Below are positions 37,399-47,089 of a stretch of DNA of 64,000 nt, in pieces (position 1 is the stretch's first letter; each line of letters opens with the position of its first letter). Origin of the DNA: Thermus brockianus (GTDB taxonomy: Bacteria > Deinococcota > Deinococci > Deinococcales > Thermaceae). The stretch lies in NCBI RefSeq assembly GCF_001880325.1, contig NZ_CP016312.1, positions 310,001 through 374,000 on the forward strand, written 5' to 3'. The translations under genes and the position numbers were made by a program. The notes beneath the pieces are model-generated. The model was not told the origin of the DNA. It did not search any database and worked only from the letters and a program-made list of their open reading frames with translations.

Positions 37399-37890
37399 AT
37401 GCGCTTCCTCTTCCTCTGCTTCCTCCTCCTCCCCGCCCTGGCCCAGACCTACACCGTGAAACGGGGGGACACCCTCTTCCGCATCGCCAAGGTCCACGGC
37501 CTGAGCGTGGCGGAGCTTAAGCGCCTAAACGGCCTCACCTCGGACCTCATCCGGCCCGGAGAGGTGCTACGGATAAGCCCAAAGGAAAACCCCCCCGCCG
37601 GCCGCCCCTACCAAGAGGGCCTCGCCGTCTGGTACGGCCCCGGCTTCCACGGCAAGCGTACGGCCAGCGGCGAAATCTACGATATGCACGCCCTCACCGC
37701 CGCCCACCCGAGCCTCCCCTTCGGCACCCGGGTGCGGGTGACCAACCTCAAAAACGGGCGGAGCGTGGTGGTGCGCATCAACGACCGGGGACCCTTTGGG
37801 GGCCGGTACATCATAGACCTCTCCTACGCCGCCGCCAAGGCCATCGGGGCCCTCTCCGCCACCCGGGTGAGGCTGGAGGTGCTCCCGTGA
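37399..37890 (+). CDS. LysM plus RlpA-like (double-psi beta-barrel) secreted protein
   Basis: A 163-residue exported protein. The signal peptide [16 protein letters not shown] is followed by one LysM module ([19 protein letters not shown]) and an RlpA-type domain with [50 protein letters not shown] and [12 protein letters not shown]. RlpA proteins are septal lytic transglycosylases acting on naked glycan in some bacteria; activity here is inferred. The ATG is adjacent to the preceding stop, and its 3' end overlaps nfo. Confidence 0.9.
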   Translation: MRFLFLCFLLLPALAQTYTVKRGDTLFRIAKVHGLSVAELKRLNGLTSDLIRPGEVLRISPKENPPAGRPYQEGLAVWYGPGFHGKRTASGEIYDMHALTAAHPSLPFGTRVRVTNLKNGRSVVVRINDRGPFGGRYIIDLSYAAAKAIGALSATRVRLEVLP

Positions 37891-38738
37891 GGCGCTACGG
37901 CTTCCACCTCTCCATCGCCGGGAAAAAGGGGGCGGCGGGGGCGGTGGAGGAGGCCATGGCCTTGGGCCTTTCCTGCTTCCAGATCTTCGCCAAAAGCCCG
38001 AGGAGCTGGAAGACCCGCACCCTCTCCCCAAGCGAGGTGGAGGCCTTCCGGGCCCTCAAGGAGATGGCGGACCTCCCCGCCGTGATCCACGCCTCTTACC
38101 TCGTGAACCTGGGGGCCGAGGGGGAGCTATGGGAGAAGAGCGTGATGAGCCTGGCGGACGACCTGGAAAAGGCCCGCCTCCTGGGAATTGAGTACGTGGT
38201 GGTCCACCCCGGCTCCGGGGACCCCAAGCGGGTGAAGGAAGGGGCGCTTAGGGCCCTCCGCCTGGCCGGGGTCAAGGACCGCCCCACCCTCCTCCTGGAG
38301 AACACCGCTGGGGGTGGGGAAAAGGTGGGGGCGCGCTTTGAAGAGCTCGCCTGGCTCGTCGCCGATACCCCCATGGGCGTCTGCCTGGACACCTGCCACG
38401 CCTTCGCCGCCGGGTACGGCGTGAAGGAGGACCCCGCAGGGGTCCTCACCGCCCTGGACCAGGCGGTGGGCCTGGAGCGGGTGCCCGTGGTCCACCTGAA
38501 CGACTCGGTGGGGGGTCTGGGAAGCCGCATAGACCACCACGCCCACCTCCTCCAGGGGGAAATCGGCGAGGGGCTCAAAGGGGTCCTCCTGGACCCCCGG
38601 CTAGAAGGCCGCCTTTTCGTGCTGGAAACCCCAAGGGGCCTCGAGGAGGACGCCTGGAACCTAAAGGTCCTCCGCGCCTGGCTAGAGGAGGCCCCCGCCC
38701 AAGAGGAGGCGCAGGGCGGAAACCGCCATCACCAATAG
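37887..38738 (+). CDS. nfo: Endonuclease IV (AP endonuclease)
   Basis: A 283-residue TIM-barrel enzyme incising DNA 5' to abasic sites. It has the trinuclear-zinc ligands in [61 protein letters not shown] and the final LETPRG. Its GTG start overlaps the stop of the RlpA-like gene by three bases. The 3' 57 bp overlap a small membrane-protein gene on the opposite strand. In a thermophile it would act with uracil glycosylase in base-excision repair. Confidence 0.95.
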   Translation: MRRYGFHLSIAGKKGAAGAVEEAMALGLSCFQIFAKSPRSWKTRTLSPSEVEAFRALKEMADLPAVIHASYLVNLGAEGELWEKSVMSLADDLEKARLLGIEYVVVHPGSGDPKRVKEGALRALRLAGVKDRPTLLLENTAGGGEKVGARFEELAWLVADTPMGVCLDTCHAFAAGYGVKEDPAGVLTALDQAVGLERVPVVHLNDSVGGLGSRIDHHAHLLQGEIGEGLKGVLLDPRLEGRLFVLETPRGLEEDAWNLKVLRAWLEEAPAQEEAQGGNRHHQ

Positions 38739-38900
38739 CCCGAGCTTGAACGCCCTGTCCTCCCCCGAGAGCACCCCAAGCCCCGCCCCCAGGAGGGCCA
38801 AGGGGAGGACCATCCAGTTGAGCCAGCCCATGAGGGGAAAAAGAGCAGGCAGGAGGAGGAGCAGGGCCAAAACCGCCAGGACCAGGCTTAGGGTCCGCAT
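38682..38900 (-). CDS. Small integral membrane protein (72 aa)
   Basis: Two hydrophobic segments make up most of the sequence (LSLVLAVLALLLLLPALFPLMG and LNWMVLPLALLGAGLGVLSG), with a third ([19 protein letters not shown]) at the end. The family is unknown. ATG 38900 lies nine bases after the stop of the M50 gene, so it is probably the last gene of that minus-strand operon. It overlaps the end of nfo tail to tail. Confidence 0.6.
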   Translation of the reverse strand: MRTLSLVLAVLALLLLLPALFPLMGWLNWMVLPLALLGAGLGVLSGEDRAFKLGLLVMAVSALRLLLGGGLL

Positions 38901-38909
38901 GGGAAAAGT

Positions 38910-39568
38910 CTAGCCAAAGAAAAAGCCGAAAAACACCCTGCGGGCAAAGCGCAGCACCTCCTGCACCGGCCCCCGGAGCACGGTGAGGAGGAGGAGAAAG
39001 GAAAGCCAGGCGTACCCCTCCAGCCGCCAAAGGAGGGGATGCCAGGAAAGGGGCAGGAGGCTTTGCAGGATTTTGGAGCCATCCAGGGGAGGGATGGGAA
39101 GCAGGTTAAAAACCGCCAGGACCAGGTTGACGGAGCTGGCGTAGAAAAAGGCCAGCGCCAAGACCCCCACCAGGCCCCCCCTTCCCCCCGGAAGGCCAGG
39201 GCCACGGCCCAGGGGTCAAAGGCGAAAAGCCCCCGCACGAGCAGGGCGAAGAGAACGGCGAGGAGGAGGTTCAGGACAATCCCCGCCACCGAAACGGCGA
39301 AAAGGCCCAGCCGGTAGGTGCGGAAGGCCAAGGGGTTGACGGGCACCGGTTTTGCCCAGCCAAAGCCCACCAGGAGGAGGAGCGCCGTGCCCAAGGGGTC
39401 CAGGTGCTTTAGGGGGTTCAGGGTGAGGCGGCCAAGCCGCTTGGCGGTACCGTCCCCAAAGCGGAAGGCGGCGTAGGCGTGCCCCCACTCGTGGAGGGAA
39501 AGGCTAAAGAGCAAGGCGGCGAAGGCCAGCAGGAAGGCCAAGGGGTCTTGTTGGATAAGGGCGATCAT
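38910..39568 (-). pseudogene. M50 site-2 protease family membrane protein, frameshifted
   Basis: The reading from ATG 39568 encodes [25 protein letters not shown], the zinc motif HEWGH (H26, H30) of the short M50B subfamily, and further helices. It breaks near a G7 run (plus-strand C 39175-39181). The C-terminal part (VLALAFFYASSVNLVLAVFNLLPIPPLDGSK) continues in another frame to 38910. Adding one G joins them into about 219 residues with both conserved motifs. Intramembrane proteolysis is the family role; the substrate is unknown. Its ATG overlaps the stop of the inactive paralogue upstream. Confidence 0.8.
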
Positions 39569-40170
39569 AGGCCCAATAGACGGTACAGGGCCCCAAGGAG
39601 CCCGCTAAGCCCCTGGACCGCCGCCCCCGTCACCCCGGTGTAGGAGAGGACCAAGAAGATGAGGATGAACCCGATGGGGCCATAGCCCGCCAGCTGGTCC
39701 AAAAACCTTTGGGCCTCCCGCCCGCCCACGGCGTAAAGCGCCTTGGCCCCGTCCAAGGGGGGCACGGGGAAGAGGTAGATGGTGGCGTGGAGGAGCATGA
39801 GGTCCTGGGCCACCAACAACCCCTCGCCAAAGGGGTAAGGGAGGAAGCGGGCAAGCAGCCCATAAAGGAAAGCGGCCCCAAAGAAGCCCAAAGGCCCCAT
39901 GAGGGCCACCAAGGCGCCCTTCCGCCCGGGAAGCCCTGTGGGCACGAAGCGGGGCCAGCCAAAGCCCAGGAGGACGAGCAGGACGAGCCCCAGGGGCTCC
40001 AGGTGGACCCTGGGGTCCAGGGAGAGGAAGCCATAGCGCCTAGGCGCCACCTCCCCGTAGCGGTCGGCGAGCCAGGCCTGGGCCAGGTTGTGGAGCATGA
40101 GGCCCAAGGCCCCCAGGAGGAAGGCCAAAACGAAAACGGGCGGATCGTTAAGGAGCGGAAAGAGTCCCAT
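39565..40170 (-). CDS. M50-like membrane protein lacking the zinc motif
   Basis: A 201-residue polytopic protein clearly parallel to the next gene (helical pattern, YGFLSLDPRVHLEPLGLVLLVLLGFGW, and the C-terminal PVPPLDGAKAL). The HExxH position reads LHNLAQ, so the catalytic Glu and second His are missing. It is best described as a degenerate site-2 protease homologue. Overlaps with both neighbours (four bases downstream, 23 upstream) place it in one operon with the active-type paralogue. Confidence 0.8.
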   Translation of the reverse strand: MGLFPLLNDPPVFVLAFLLGALGLMLHNLAQAWLADRYGEVAPRRYGFLSLDPRVHLEPLGLVLLVLLGFGWPRFVPTGLPGRKGALVALMGPLGFFGAAFLYGLLARFLPYPFGEGLLVAQDLMLLHATIYLFPVPPLDGAKALYAVGGREAQRFLDQLAGYGPIGFILIFLVLSYTGVTGAAVQGLSGLLGALYRLLGL

Positions 40171-42617
40171 CCCCTATCAGTCTACGGGCCAGGGCCAGCT
40201 CCTCCTCAAAGGTCTTCACCTCGCCCCGGGCCCGGGCCTCCGCCACCCGGCGCAGGATCTCCCCCACCTTAGGCCCCGGCTTTAGGCCAAGCTCCAAAAG
40301 GTCCCGGCCCCGAAGGGTCCTGGGCCTTTCCAAAAGCCACGCTTCCCGCTCGGGAAAAAGGGCGAGGAAGGCGCTCCGCAAGGGCTCGTTGGCCAAGGCT
40401 TCCCGCTCCACCTTCTCCCCCCGCCGAACCCGCAGGAGGAGCGCAAGCCCCTCCCGCAGCCTCCGGGAAAGCCAGAGGGCCTGGGCCCGGGCCAAGGGGT
40501 CTTCCTGAAAGAAGAGGAGGACCACGAGCCTTGCCTCCACCAGGAGGCGCTCGGGGTGGGGCCCCTCAGGAAGCCCGAGCCGGGCGAAGGGCTCCTTGGG
40601 CGGAAGGGTTAGGCCGTAGAGGGGCCTGAGGGCGCCTAGCTCCTCCAAGAGGGCCAGGGCCTGGTAAAAGGTGTCCTCCTCCAAGGTTAGGAGAAGCTCG
40701 TCCCTCAGGCGGCTTTGGCTCGCGGTCTTCAAGACCTCGGGGAGAAGGGCCGGGGGAAGGGCCTTTAGGGCCTCCTCGGCAAAGCGGAAGGAAAGCCGGG
40801 CCGCAAGGCGCGCCCCGCGGACGATGCGGCTTGGGTCCTCCACGAAGGAAAGGGGGTGGAGGGGGCGGAGGAGGCGGGCCTCGAGGTCCTTCAGCCCCCC
40901 GTAGGGGTCCAAAAGCTCCCGGGTGGCCAAGGAGAGGGCCATGGCGTTCACGGTATAGTCCCGCCTCTCCAGGTCCTTGGCGATGGGGGCCGGGCGCACC
41001 TTGGGAAGCGCCCCGGGGAAGGGGTAGACCTCCTCCCGGCTTTCCGCCAGGTCCACCACGAGGCCAAAGGGAAGCCGCACCCGCCCGGTGCCAAAGGCGT
41101 AGTGGAGGGAGAAGCTACCCCCAAACCGCTCCACCAAGAAGCGGGCCACCGCCTCCACCCGGACCCCCGGCTCCAGGACCAGGTCTATATCCGGCCCCGA
41201 GCGCAGCAGAAGGGCATCCCGCACCGCCCCGCCCACCAGGTAGACCCCTTGGGGAAAGGCCTCCCGCAAAGCCTCGAGGACCCGCCGCGCCCCCTCGGGA
41301 AGGGCCTCCAGAATCCTCTCCCCCAGGGGCTTTTCCCCAGAGGGCCGCCTCCGGTAGAGGTCCGTGCGGGTGAAGATGCCAAGAAGCCGCCACCCTTCCC
41401 CCATCCGTTCGCCCACCAACACCCGCCCTCCCCCTTCCTTCAGGTAAGGCTCCACCTGCGAAAGGGGCGTCCTCGGGGGAGGACCACCGCCCGGGCCAAA
41501 AACCCTTCCACGGGGTGGTCCCCCAGGCCAAGCCGCTCCGCCTTCTTCAGGTCCCGCCGTCGGGCCAGGCCCAAGACCCTCACCCCTTCCCCCTCGGGCA
41601 CCACCACCGGCATGGCCCCGTAGCCCCTTTCCTCCAGAATGCGGAGGGCCTCCCGCACCGAGGTGGGGGCCAGGGTTTCCACGGGCGCCGTCATGGCCTC
41701 GCCCAGGGTGGGCTCGGGCTCCAGGTGGCGGGAAAGGCTCTGGAGGAGGCGCCCCACCGCCCCCTTCACCCCCGCACCCGGGCGAAGGCCGCCCTAGGAT
41801 GCCCCCCGCCCCCCACCTCCCCAAGCCAACGGGCCACGTCCAGCCGGGCCTTGCTCCGGGCGATGAGGAGGGTTTCCTTCCCCAGCCGGAGCACCAAGAG
41901 CACCCCGTCCGCCTCGTGGAGGTCCAAGAGGGTGTGGGCTAGCGGGGCAAGGGCAGGCACGTACCCTTCCTCCTTGGCCTCGGCGAGGAGAAGGCGGAAG
42001 CCCTCCCGCTCCACCACCCGGGCGCTCCTCAGGAGCGCCCTCAAAACGCTCCGGGCCTCGTCGGAAAGGTGGGGCCTGACCCACTCCCGCACCCGCCAGG
42101 CCTCCGCCCCCATCTCCAGGAGAAGCCGGCCCGCCTCCAAATCCTGGGCGGTGGTGGAGGGGAAGCTAAACCCCCCGGTGTCCTCCCACACCCCCGCGTA
42201 GGCCAAGGTGGCCTCCAAGGGGGCGAGGCCAAGCCCCCGTTCCACTAGGAGGGGCAGGAGCAGGCTCACCGTGGCCCCCACCGCCGCCACCCTCCCCCCC
42301 ACGGCGGGCACGTCCCCCGGGGCCTTGGGGTGGTGGTCAAAGACGAGGAAGGGTACCTTTCCCACCAGGGCCTTAAAGGGACCGATGCGCTCGGGGCGGG
42401 CGTTGTCCACCAGGACCACCTCGGACACCTTGTCCAAGGGGATCTCGCTCGCGGGCACCAGGTCCAGCCGGTCCTCCAAAAGGGGGGCGAGGTCCTTCAG
42501 GGGCCCCTCGAGGCCCCCCACCAGGGCGAGGAGGCTCCCCGGGAAAAGCTTCCCTGCCAGGACCATGGAGCCCAAGGCGTCAAAGTCCAGGTTCTCGTGG
42601 GCCACCACCACCCGCAC
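40148..42617 (-). pseudogene. DHH-CBS-tRNA nucleotidyltransferase (CCA/A-adding type), two frameshifts
   Basis: Three adjacent frames encode parts of one protein of about 823 residues. From GTG 42617 comes a DHH/DHHA1 module (AHENLDFDALGSMVLAG, LVFDHHPKAPGD, GEVGGGGHPRAAFARV). After a frameshift at 41769-41773, a CBS pair follows (EAMTAPVETLAPTSVREALRILEERG). After another at 41475-41479 come the rest of the CBS unit and a class II nucleotidyltransferase (VYLVGGAVRDALLLRSGPDIDLV, RRDYTVNAMAL, DPSRIVRGARLAARLSF). One added base at each site restores the frame. The enzyme would add A or CCA ends to tRNA. Homologues with this domain order are single polypeptides, so damage or sequencing error is likely. 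Confidence 0.8.
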
Positions 42618-42623
42618 GCCTTC

Positions 42624-42659
42624 AGATTACTTGACGATGGGAATGGGCCTTGGTAGACT
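42624..42659. promoter_or_regulatory. Divergent promoters of tRNA-Ser and the DHH-CBS-nucleotidyltransferase
   Basis: The plus strand has TTGACG (42631-42636), 17 bp and TAGACT (42654-42659), serving tRNA-Ser. Minus-strand TAATCT (42624-42629) lies six bases before GTG 42617 and would give a leaderless mRNA. Confidence 0.65.
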
Positions 42660-42673
42660 CAAGGTCGGCACTT

Positions 42674-42767
42674 GGAGAGGTGCCCGAGTGGCTGAAGGGA
42701 CACGACTGGAAATCGTGTAGGCGGGCTTAAACCTGCCTCGCGGGTTCGAATCCCGCCCTCTCCGCCA
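42674..42767 (+). tRNA. tRNA-Ser (anticodon GGA)
   Basis: A class II cloverleaf. Acceptor GGAGAGG pairs with CCTCTCC, the anticodon stem encloses CTGGAAA (anticodon GGA), the long variable arm is AGGCGGGCTTAAACCTGCCT, and the T arm is CGGGTTCGAATCCCG. Discriminator G and CCA are encoded. It is transcribed from its own promoter upstream. Confidence 0.95.
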
Positions 42768-42780
42768 ACCCCAAGCCCCT

Positions 42781-42807
42781 GGCCCCTTGGCTAGGGGCCT
42801 TTCGTTT
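42781..42807 (+). terminator. Terminator after tRNA-Ser
   Basis: GGCCCCT, loop TGGCT, AGGGGCC and TTTCGTTT. The stop codon of the oppositely oriented oxidoreductase lies inside the hairpin, so the element may act in both directions. Confidence 0.65.
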
Positions 42808-44032
42808 CCATGACCCGCCCCAGGCGCCGCCCCTCCTCGGCCCAAAAGGCCAGGCGGTGGGCGTAGACCGCTTCGGCAAAGGGCTCCAAAAATCCTTCGT
42901 CCTCCCGGGCCACCCCCTGCAAAAAAGCCCGCACGAGCCCAAGGTCCCCACCCCCGTGCCCCGTGCGCACCGAGCCTTCCCGCTCCGACGCTAGGTCCAT
43001 CACCCGCTCCCCTTTCACGAAGTGAAAAAGGCGCAGGTACCGCCCATCCCCGTAAAGCTCCCCCTCCGTGCCGAAAAGCCGCGTCTCCCGGAACCGCATC
43101 CGCGATAGCCCCTCCGTGTGAAAGCTCGCCGTCCTCCCGTCCCGGTACTCCAGGGCCACCACCTGGTGGTCCGCCACGTCGTTCTTCCCCAGATACACGC
43201 ACTCCCCGTAGGGGCCTTCCTCCAGGGCCCGAAGGAGGTTCTCCCGGGTCAGGGGAAAGGCCACCACGTCCAAGGGCCAGCCCCTCTCCCCCCGGTCAAA
43301 GGCCTCTAGGTAAATGCGCTTGGCGGAGAAAGGGCAGGTGCGTTCCACCCCTTCCGGGCAGGCCAGGCACCGCTCCGCCGCCCCCTCAGGCCGGCGCTCC
43401 GGCCGGAAGTGGTAAAGGCCCCCGAAGGAGGAAACCCGCCTCACCTCCCCCGGCATTAGGAAGAGGAGCCAGTCCAGGTCGTGCACGCTCTTGGCCAGGA
43501 GGAAGAAGCTGGACTCCGCCTCCTTCCGCCAGTTCCCCCGCACGTAGCTGTGGGCGTAGTGCCAGTGGCCCACGGGCTCCAGGTGTTGCGCCGACACCAC
43601 CTCCCCGATGGCCCCTTCCCGGAGCAGGGCCTTCAGGGCTTGGGCGTAAGGGGTGTAACGGAGGACGTGGGCCACGGCCACCAGGCGGCCTGTTCTGGCC
43701 TTGGCCTTTGCCACCTCCTCCACCTCGGCCCAGGTGGGGGCGATGGGCTTTTCCAAGAGGAGGTGGTAGCCCTTTTCCATAAGGGCCACCGCCGCTTCCT
43801 TGTGCAGGCGGTCGGGAAGGGCCACAACGGCGGCCTCACCCAAGAGGGGGGCGTCCAGGACTTCCCGCCAGTCCGAAAAGGCCTGCGTGGCGCCAAAGGC
43901 CTTCCGAAAGGCTTCCCGCCGCTCTACCTGGGGCTCGGCCACCCCCACCACCTTCGCCCCCAAGGCGGCGGCGTGGCGCGCGTAGGCGAAGCCCCGGTTT
44001 CCCGCCCCCAGAAAGAGGAGCCGTGGAGCCAT
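42791..44032 (-). CDS. Gfo/Idh/MocA-family oxidoreductase
   Basis: A 413-residue NAD(P)-dependent enzyme. It has a Rossmann start MAPRLLFLGAGNRGFAYARHAA and the family lysine motif LLLEKPIAPTWAE, with HDLDWLLFLMPGEV in the second domain. A Cys cluster (CLACPEGVERTCPF) about two-thirds along is uncommon and might bind a metal. Many members act on sugars or cyclitols; the substrate is unknown. ATG 44032 stands six bases after TATGAT; the longer frame to 44191 runs through tRNA-Ala and is rejected. The gene stands alone. Confidence 0.85.
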   Translation of the reverse strand: MAPRLLFLGAGNRGFAYARHAAALGAKVVGVAEPQVERREAFRKAFGATQAFSDWREVLDAPLLGEAAVVALPDRLHKEAAVALMEKGYHLLLEKPIAPTWAEVEEVAKAKARTGRLVAVAHVLRYTPYAQALKALLREGAIGEVVSAQHLEPVGHWHYAHSYVRGNWRKEAESSFFLLAKSVHDLDWLLFLMPGEVRRVSSFGGLYHFRPERRPEGAAERCLACPEGVERTCPFSAKRIYLEAFDRGERGWPLDVVAFPLTRENLLRALEEGPYGECVYLGKNDVADHQVVALEYRDGRTASFHTEGLSRMRFRETRLFGTEGELYGDGRYLRLFHFVKGERVMDLASEREGSVRTGHGGGDLGLVRAFLQGVAREDEGFLEPFAEAVYAHRLAFWAEEGRRLGRVMETKGP

Positions 44033-44038
44033 AGGGCC

Positions 44039-44044
44039 ATCATA
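44039..44044 (-). promoter_or_regulatory. -10 box of the oxidoreductase leaderless promoter
   Basis: Minus-strand TATGAT, six bases before the ATG, directly behind the tRNA-Ala terminator. Confidence 0.5.
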
Positions 44045-44046
44045 AG

Positions 44047-44070
44047 AAAAGGGGCCGGTTTCCCGGCCCT
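44047..44070 (-). terminator. Terminator after tRNA-Ala
   Basis: On the minus strand GGGCCGG, loop GAAA, CCGGCCC and CTTTTCTT lie shortly after the tRNA 3' end. Confidence 0.75.
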
Positions 44071-44076
44071 TACACC

Positions 44077-44151
44077 TGGTGGAGCGGAGGGGATTTGAAC
44101 CCCTGACCTCCCGCTTGCAAGGCGGGTGCTCTCCCTCTGAGCTACCGCCCC
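44077..44151 (-). tRNA. tRNA-Ala (anticodon UGC)
   Basis: Minus-strand cloverleaf with acceptor GGGGCGG/CCGCTCC containing the G3-U70 wobble pair that identifies tRNA-Ala. The anticodon stem encloses CTTGCAA (anticodon TGC), and the T arm is AGGGGTTCAAATCCCCT. CCA is encoded. Confidence 0.96.
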
Positions 44152-44162
44152 ACGCCCTAGGG

Positions 44163-44212
44163 AGTATAGCCCAAAGGGGGGGCTTACGCAAAGGGGAAAG
44201 GCCCCCTATAAT
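44163..44212. promoter_or_regulatory. Overlapping divergent promoters of tRNA-Ala and rpsB
   Basis: The minus strand has TTGCGT (44186-44191), 17 bp and TATACT (44163-44168), serving tRNA-Ala. The plus strand has TTACGC (44184-44189), 17 bp and TATAAT (44207-44212), serving rpsB. The two -35 boxes share four bases. Confidence 0.75.
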
Positions 44213-44218
44213 CGGAGA

Positions 44219-44316
44219 GGTGTGCCGGGCCAGCCCGCCAGGCAGGGGAAGGTCCTGCGGGAAAGAGGCCGGTGCACGGGAAACGCCAAGCCCAACCTTC
44301 CCCGAACGGGAGGAAT
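44219..44316 (+). promoter_or_regulatory. Structured rpsB leader, candidate autoregulatory element
   Basis: The roughly 97-base leader can fold with an outer stem GTGTGCCGG/CCGGTGCAC (two wobble pairs) and an inner CCCGC-CAGG/CCTGCGGG hairpin, followed by the ribosome-binding site GGGAGGA. Ribosomal S2 is known to repress its own operon in other bacteria through the leader. Whether this RNA does so is unproven. Confidence 0.4.
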
Positions 44317-45101
44317 ATGCCTGTAAACATCAGCGTGAAGGAGCTTCTGGAAGCCGGGGTGCACTTCGGCCACGAGCGCAAGCGTTGGAACCCCAAGTTC
44401 GCCCGCTATATCTATGCGGAGCGCAACGGCATCCACATCATTGACCTGCAAAAGACCATGGTGGAGCTGGAGCGCACCTTCCGCTTCCTCGAGGACCTGG
44501 CCATGCGGGGCGGCACGGTGCTCTTTGTGGGCACCAAGAAGCAGGCCCAGGACATCGTGCGCATGGAGGCGGACCGGGCGGGAATGCCCTACGTGAACCA
44601 GCGCTGGCTGGGCGGGATGCTCACCAACTTCAAGACCATCGCCCAACGGGTGAACCGCCTGGAAGAGCTGGAGGCCCTCTTCGCCTCCGAGGCTATCCAG
44701 GAGCGCCCCAAGAAGGAGCAGGTGCGCCTGAAGCACGAGCTGGAAAGGTTGCAAAAGTACCTCTCGGGCTTCCGCCGCCTCAAGCGCCTGCCCGACGCCA
44801 TCTTCGTGGTGGACCCCACCAAGGAAGCCATCGCCGTGCGGGAGGCCAGGAAGCTCTTCATCCCCGTCATCGCCCTGGCGGACACGGACTCCGACCCGGA
44901 GCTGGTGGACTACATCATCCCCGGCAATGACGATGCCATCCGCTCCATCCAGCTCATCCTCTCCCGGGCGGCGGACCTAATCATTGCGGCCCGGGGCGGG
45001 GTGGTGGAGCCCTCCCCCTCCTACGCCCTGGTGGAGGAGGCGGAGCGCCAGGCCCAACAAGCCGCCACGGAGGACTTCGGCGGCGAGGACGAGGTGGAAG
45101 C

Positions 45102-45105
<4 letters not shown>
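44317..45105 (+). CDS. rpsB: 30S ribosomal protein S2
   Basis: A 262-residue S2. It begins [34 protein letters not shown] and continues [35 protein letters not shown], and [22 protein letters not shown]. The C-terminal tail is acidic. ATG 44317 behind GGGAGGA is preferred over GTG 44272, which lies in the leader. The stop overlaps the tsf ATG by four bases. Confidence 0.97.
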
Positions 45106-46452
<1,347 letters not shown>

Positions 46453-46464
46453 AAAGGAGGCGCC

Positions 46465-47022
46465 ATGACCCTGAAGGAGCTCTACGCGGAAACCCGAAGC
46501 CACATGCAAAAGAGCCTCGAGGCCCTGGAGCACAACCTGGCGGGCCTGCGCTCGGGGCGGGCCAACCCCGCCTTGCTCCTCCACCTCAAGGTGGAGTACT
46601 ACGGCACCCACGTCCCCCTCAACCAGATCGCCACCGTCACCGCCCCCGATGCCCGGACCCTGGTGGTCCAGTCCTGGGACCAAAACGCCCTAAAGGCCAT
46701 TGAAAAGGCCATCCGCGACTCCGACCTGGGCCTGAACCCCGCCAACAAGGGGGACGCCCTTTACATCAACATCCCTCCCCTCACGGAGGAAAGGCGCAAG
46801 GAGCTGGTCAAGGCGGCCCGCCACTACGCCGAGGAAGGCCGGATAGCCATCCGCAACATCCGCCGTGAGGCCCTGGAAAAGCTAAAGAAGCTCGCCAAGG
46901 ACCTCCACCTCTCCGAGGACGACACCAAGCGGGCCGAGGCGGAAATCCAGAAGATCACGGACGAGTTCATCGCCAAGGCGGACGAGCTCTTGGAAAAGAA
47001 GGAGCAGGAGATCCTGGGCTAG
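46465..47022 (+). CDS. frr: Ribosome recycling factor
   Basis: A 185-residue factor that, with EF-G, splits post-termination ribosomes. It begins MTLKELYAETRSHMQKSLEALEHNLAGLRSGRANPALL and contains PPLTEERRKELVKAARHYAEEG plus RNIRREALEKLKKL. It follows pyrH closely with its own ribosome-binding site. In many bacteria uppS follows; here a 67-bp gap leads to cdsA. Confidence 0.98.
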   Translation: MTLKELYAETRSHMQKSLEALEHNLAGLRSGRANPALLLHLKVEYYGTHVPLNQIATVTAPDARTLVVQSWDQNALKAIEKAIRDSDLGLNPANKGDALYINIPPLTEERRKELVKAARHYAEEGRIAIRNIRREALEKLKKLAKDLHLSEDDTKRAEAEIQKITDEFIAKADELLEKKEQEILG

Positions 47023-47089
47023 GCCGGGCAAGGGGCGGTGTGCGGGTGCTAGCGGTGGATGGCCCCCCCACCCGGGTTGGGGGTGGGGG

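Noticed and set aside
44033-44191. N-terminal extension of the Gfo/Idh/MocA protein
   Set aside because: It would read through tRNA-Ala and its terminator; a -10 box lies directly before ATG 44032.
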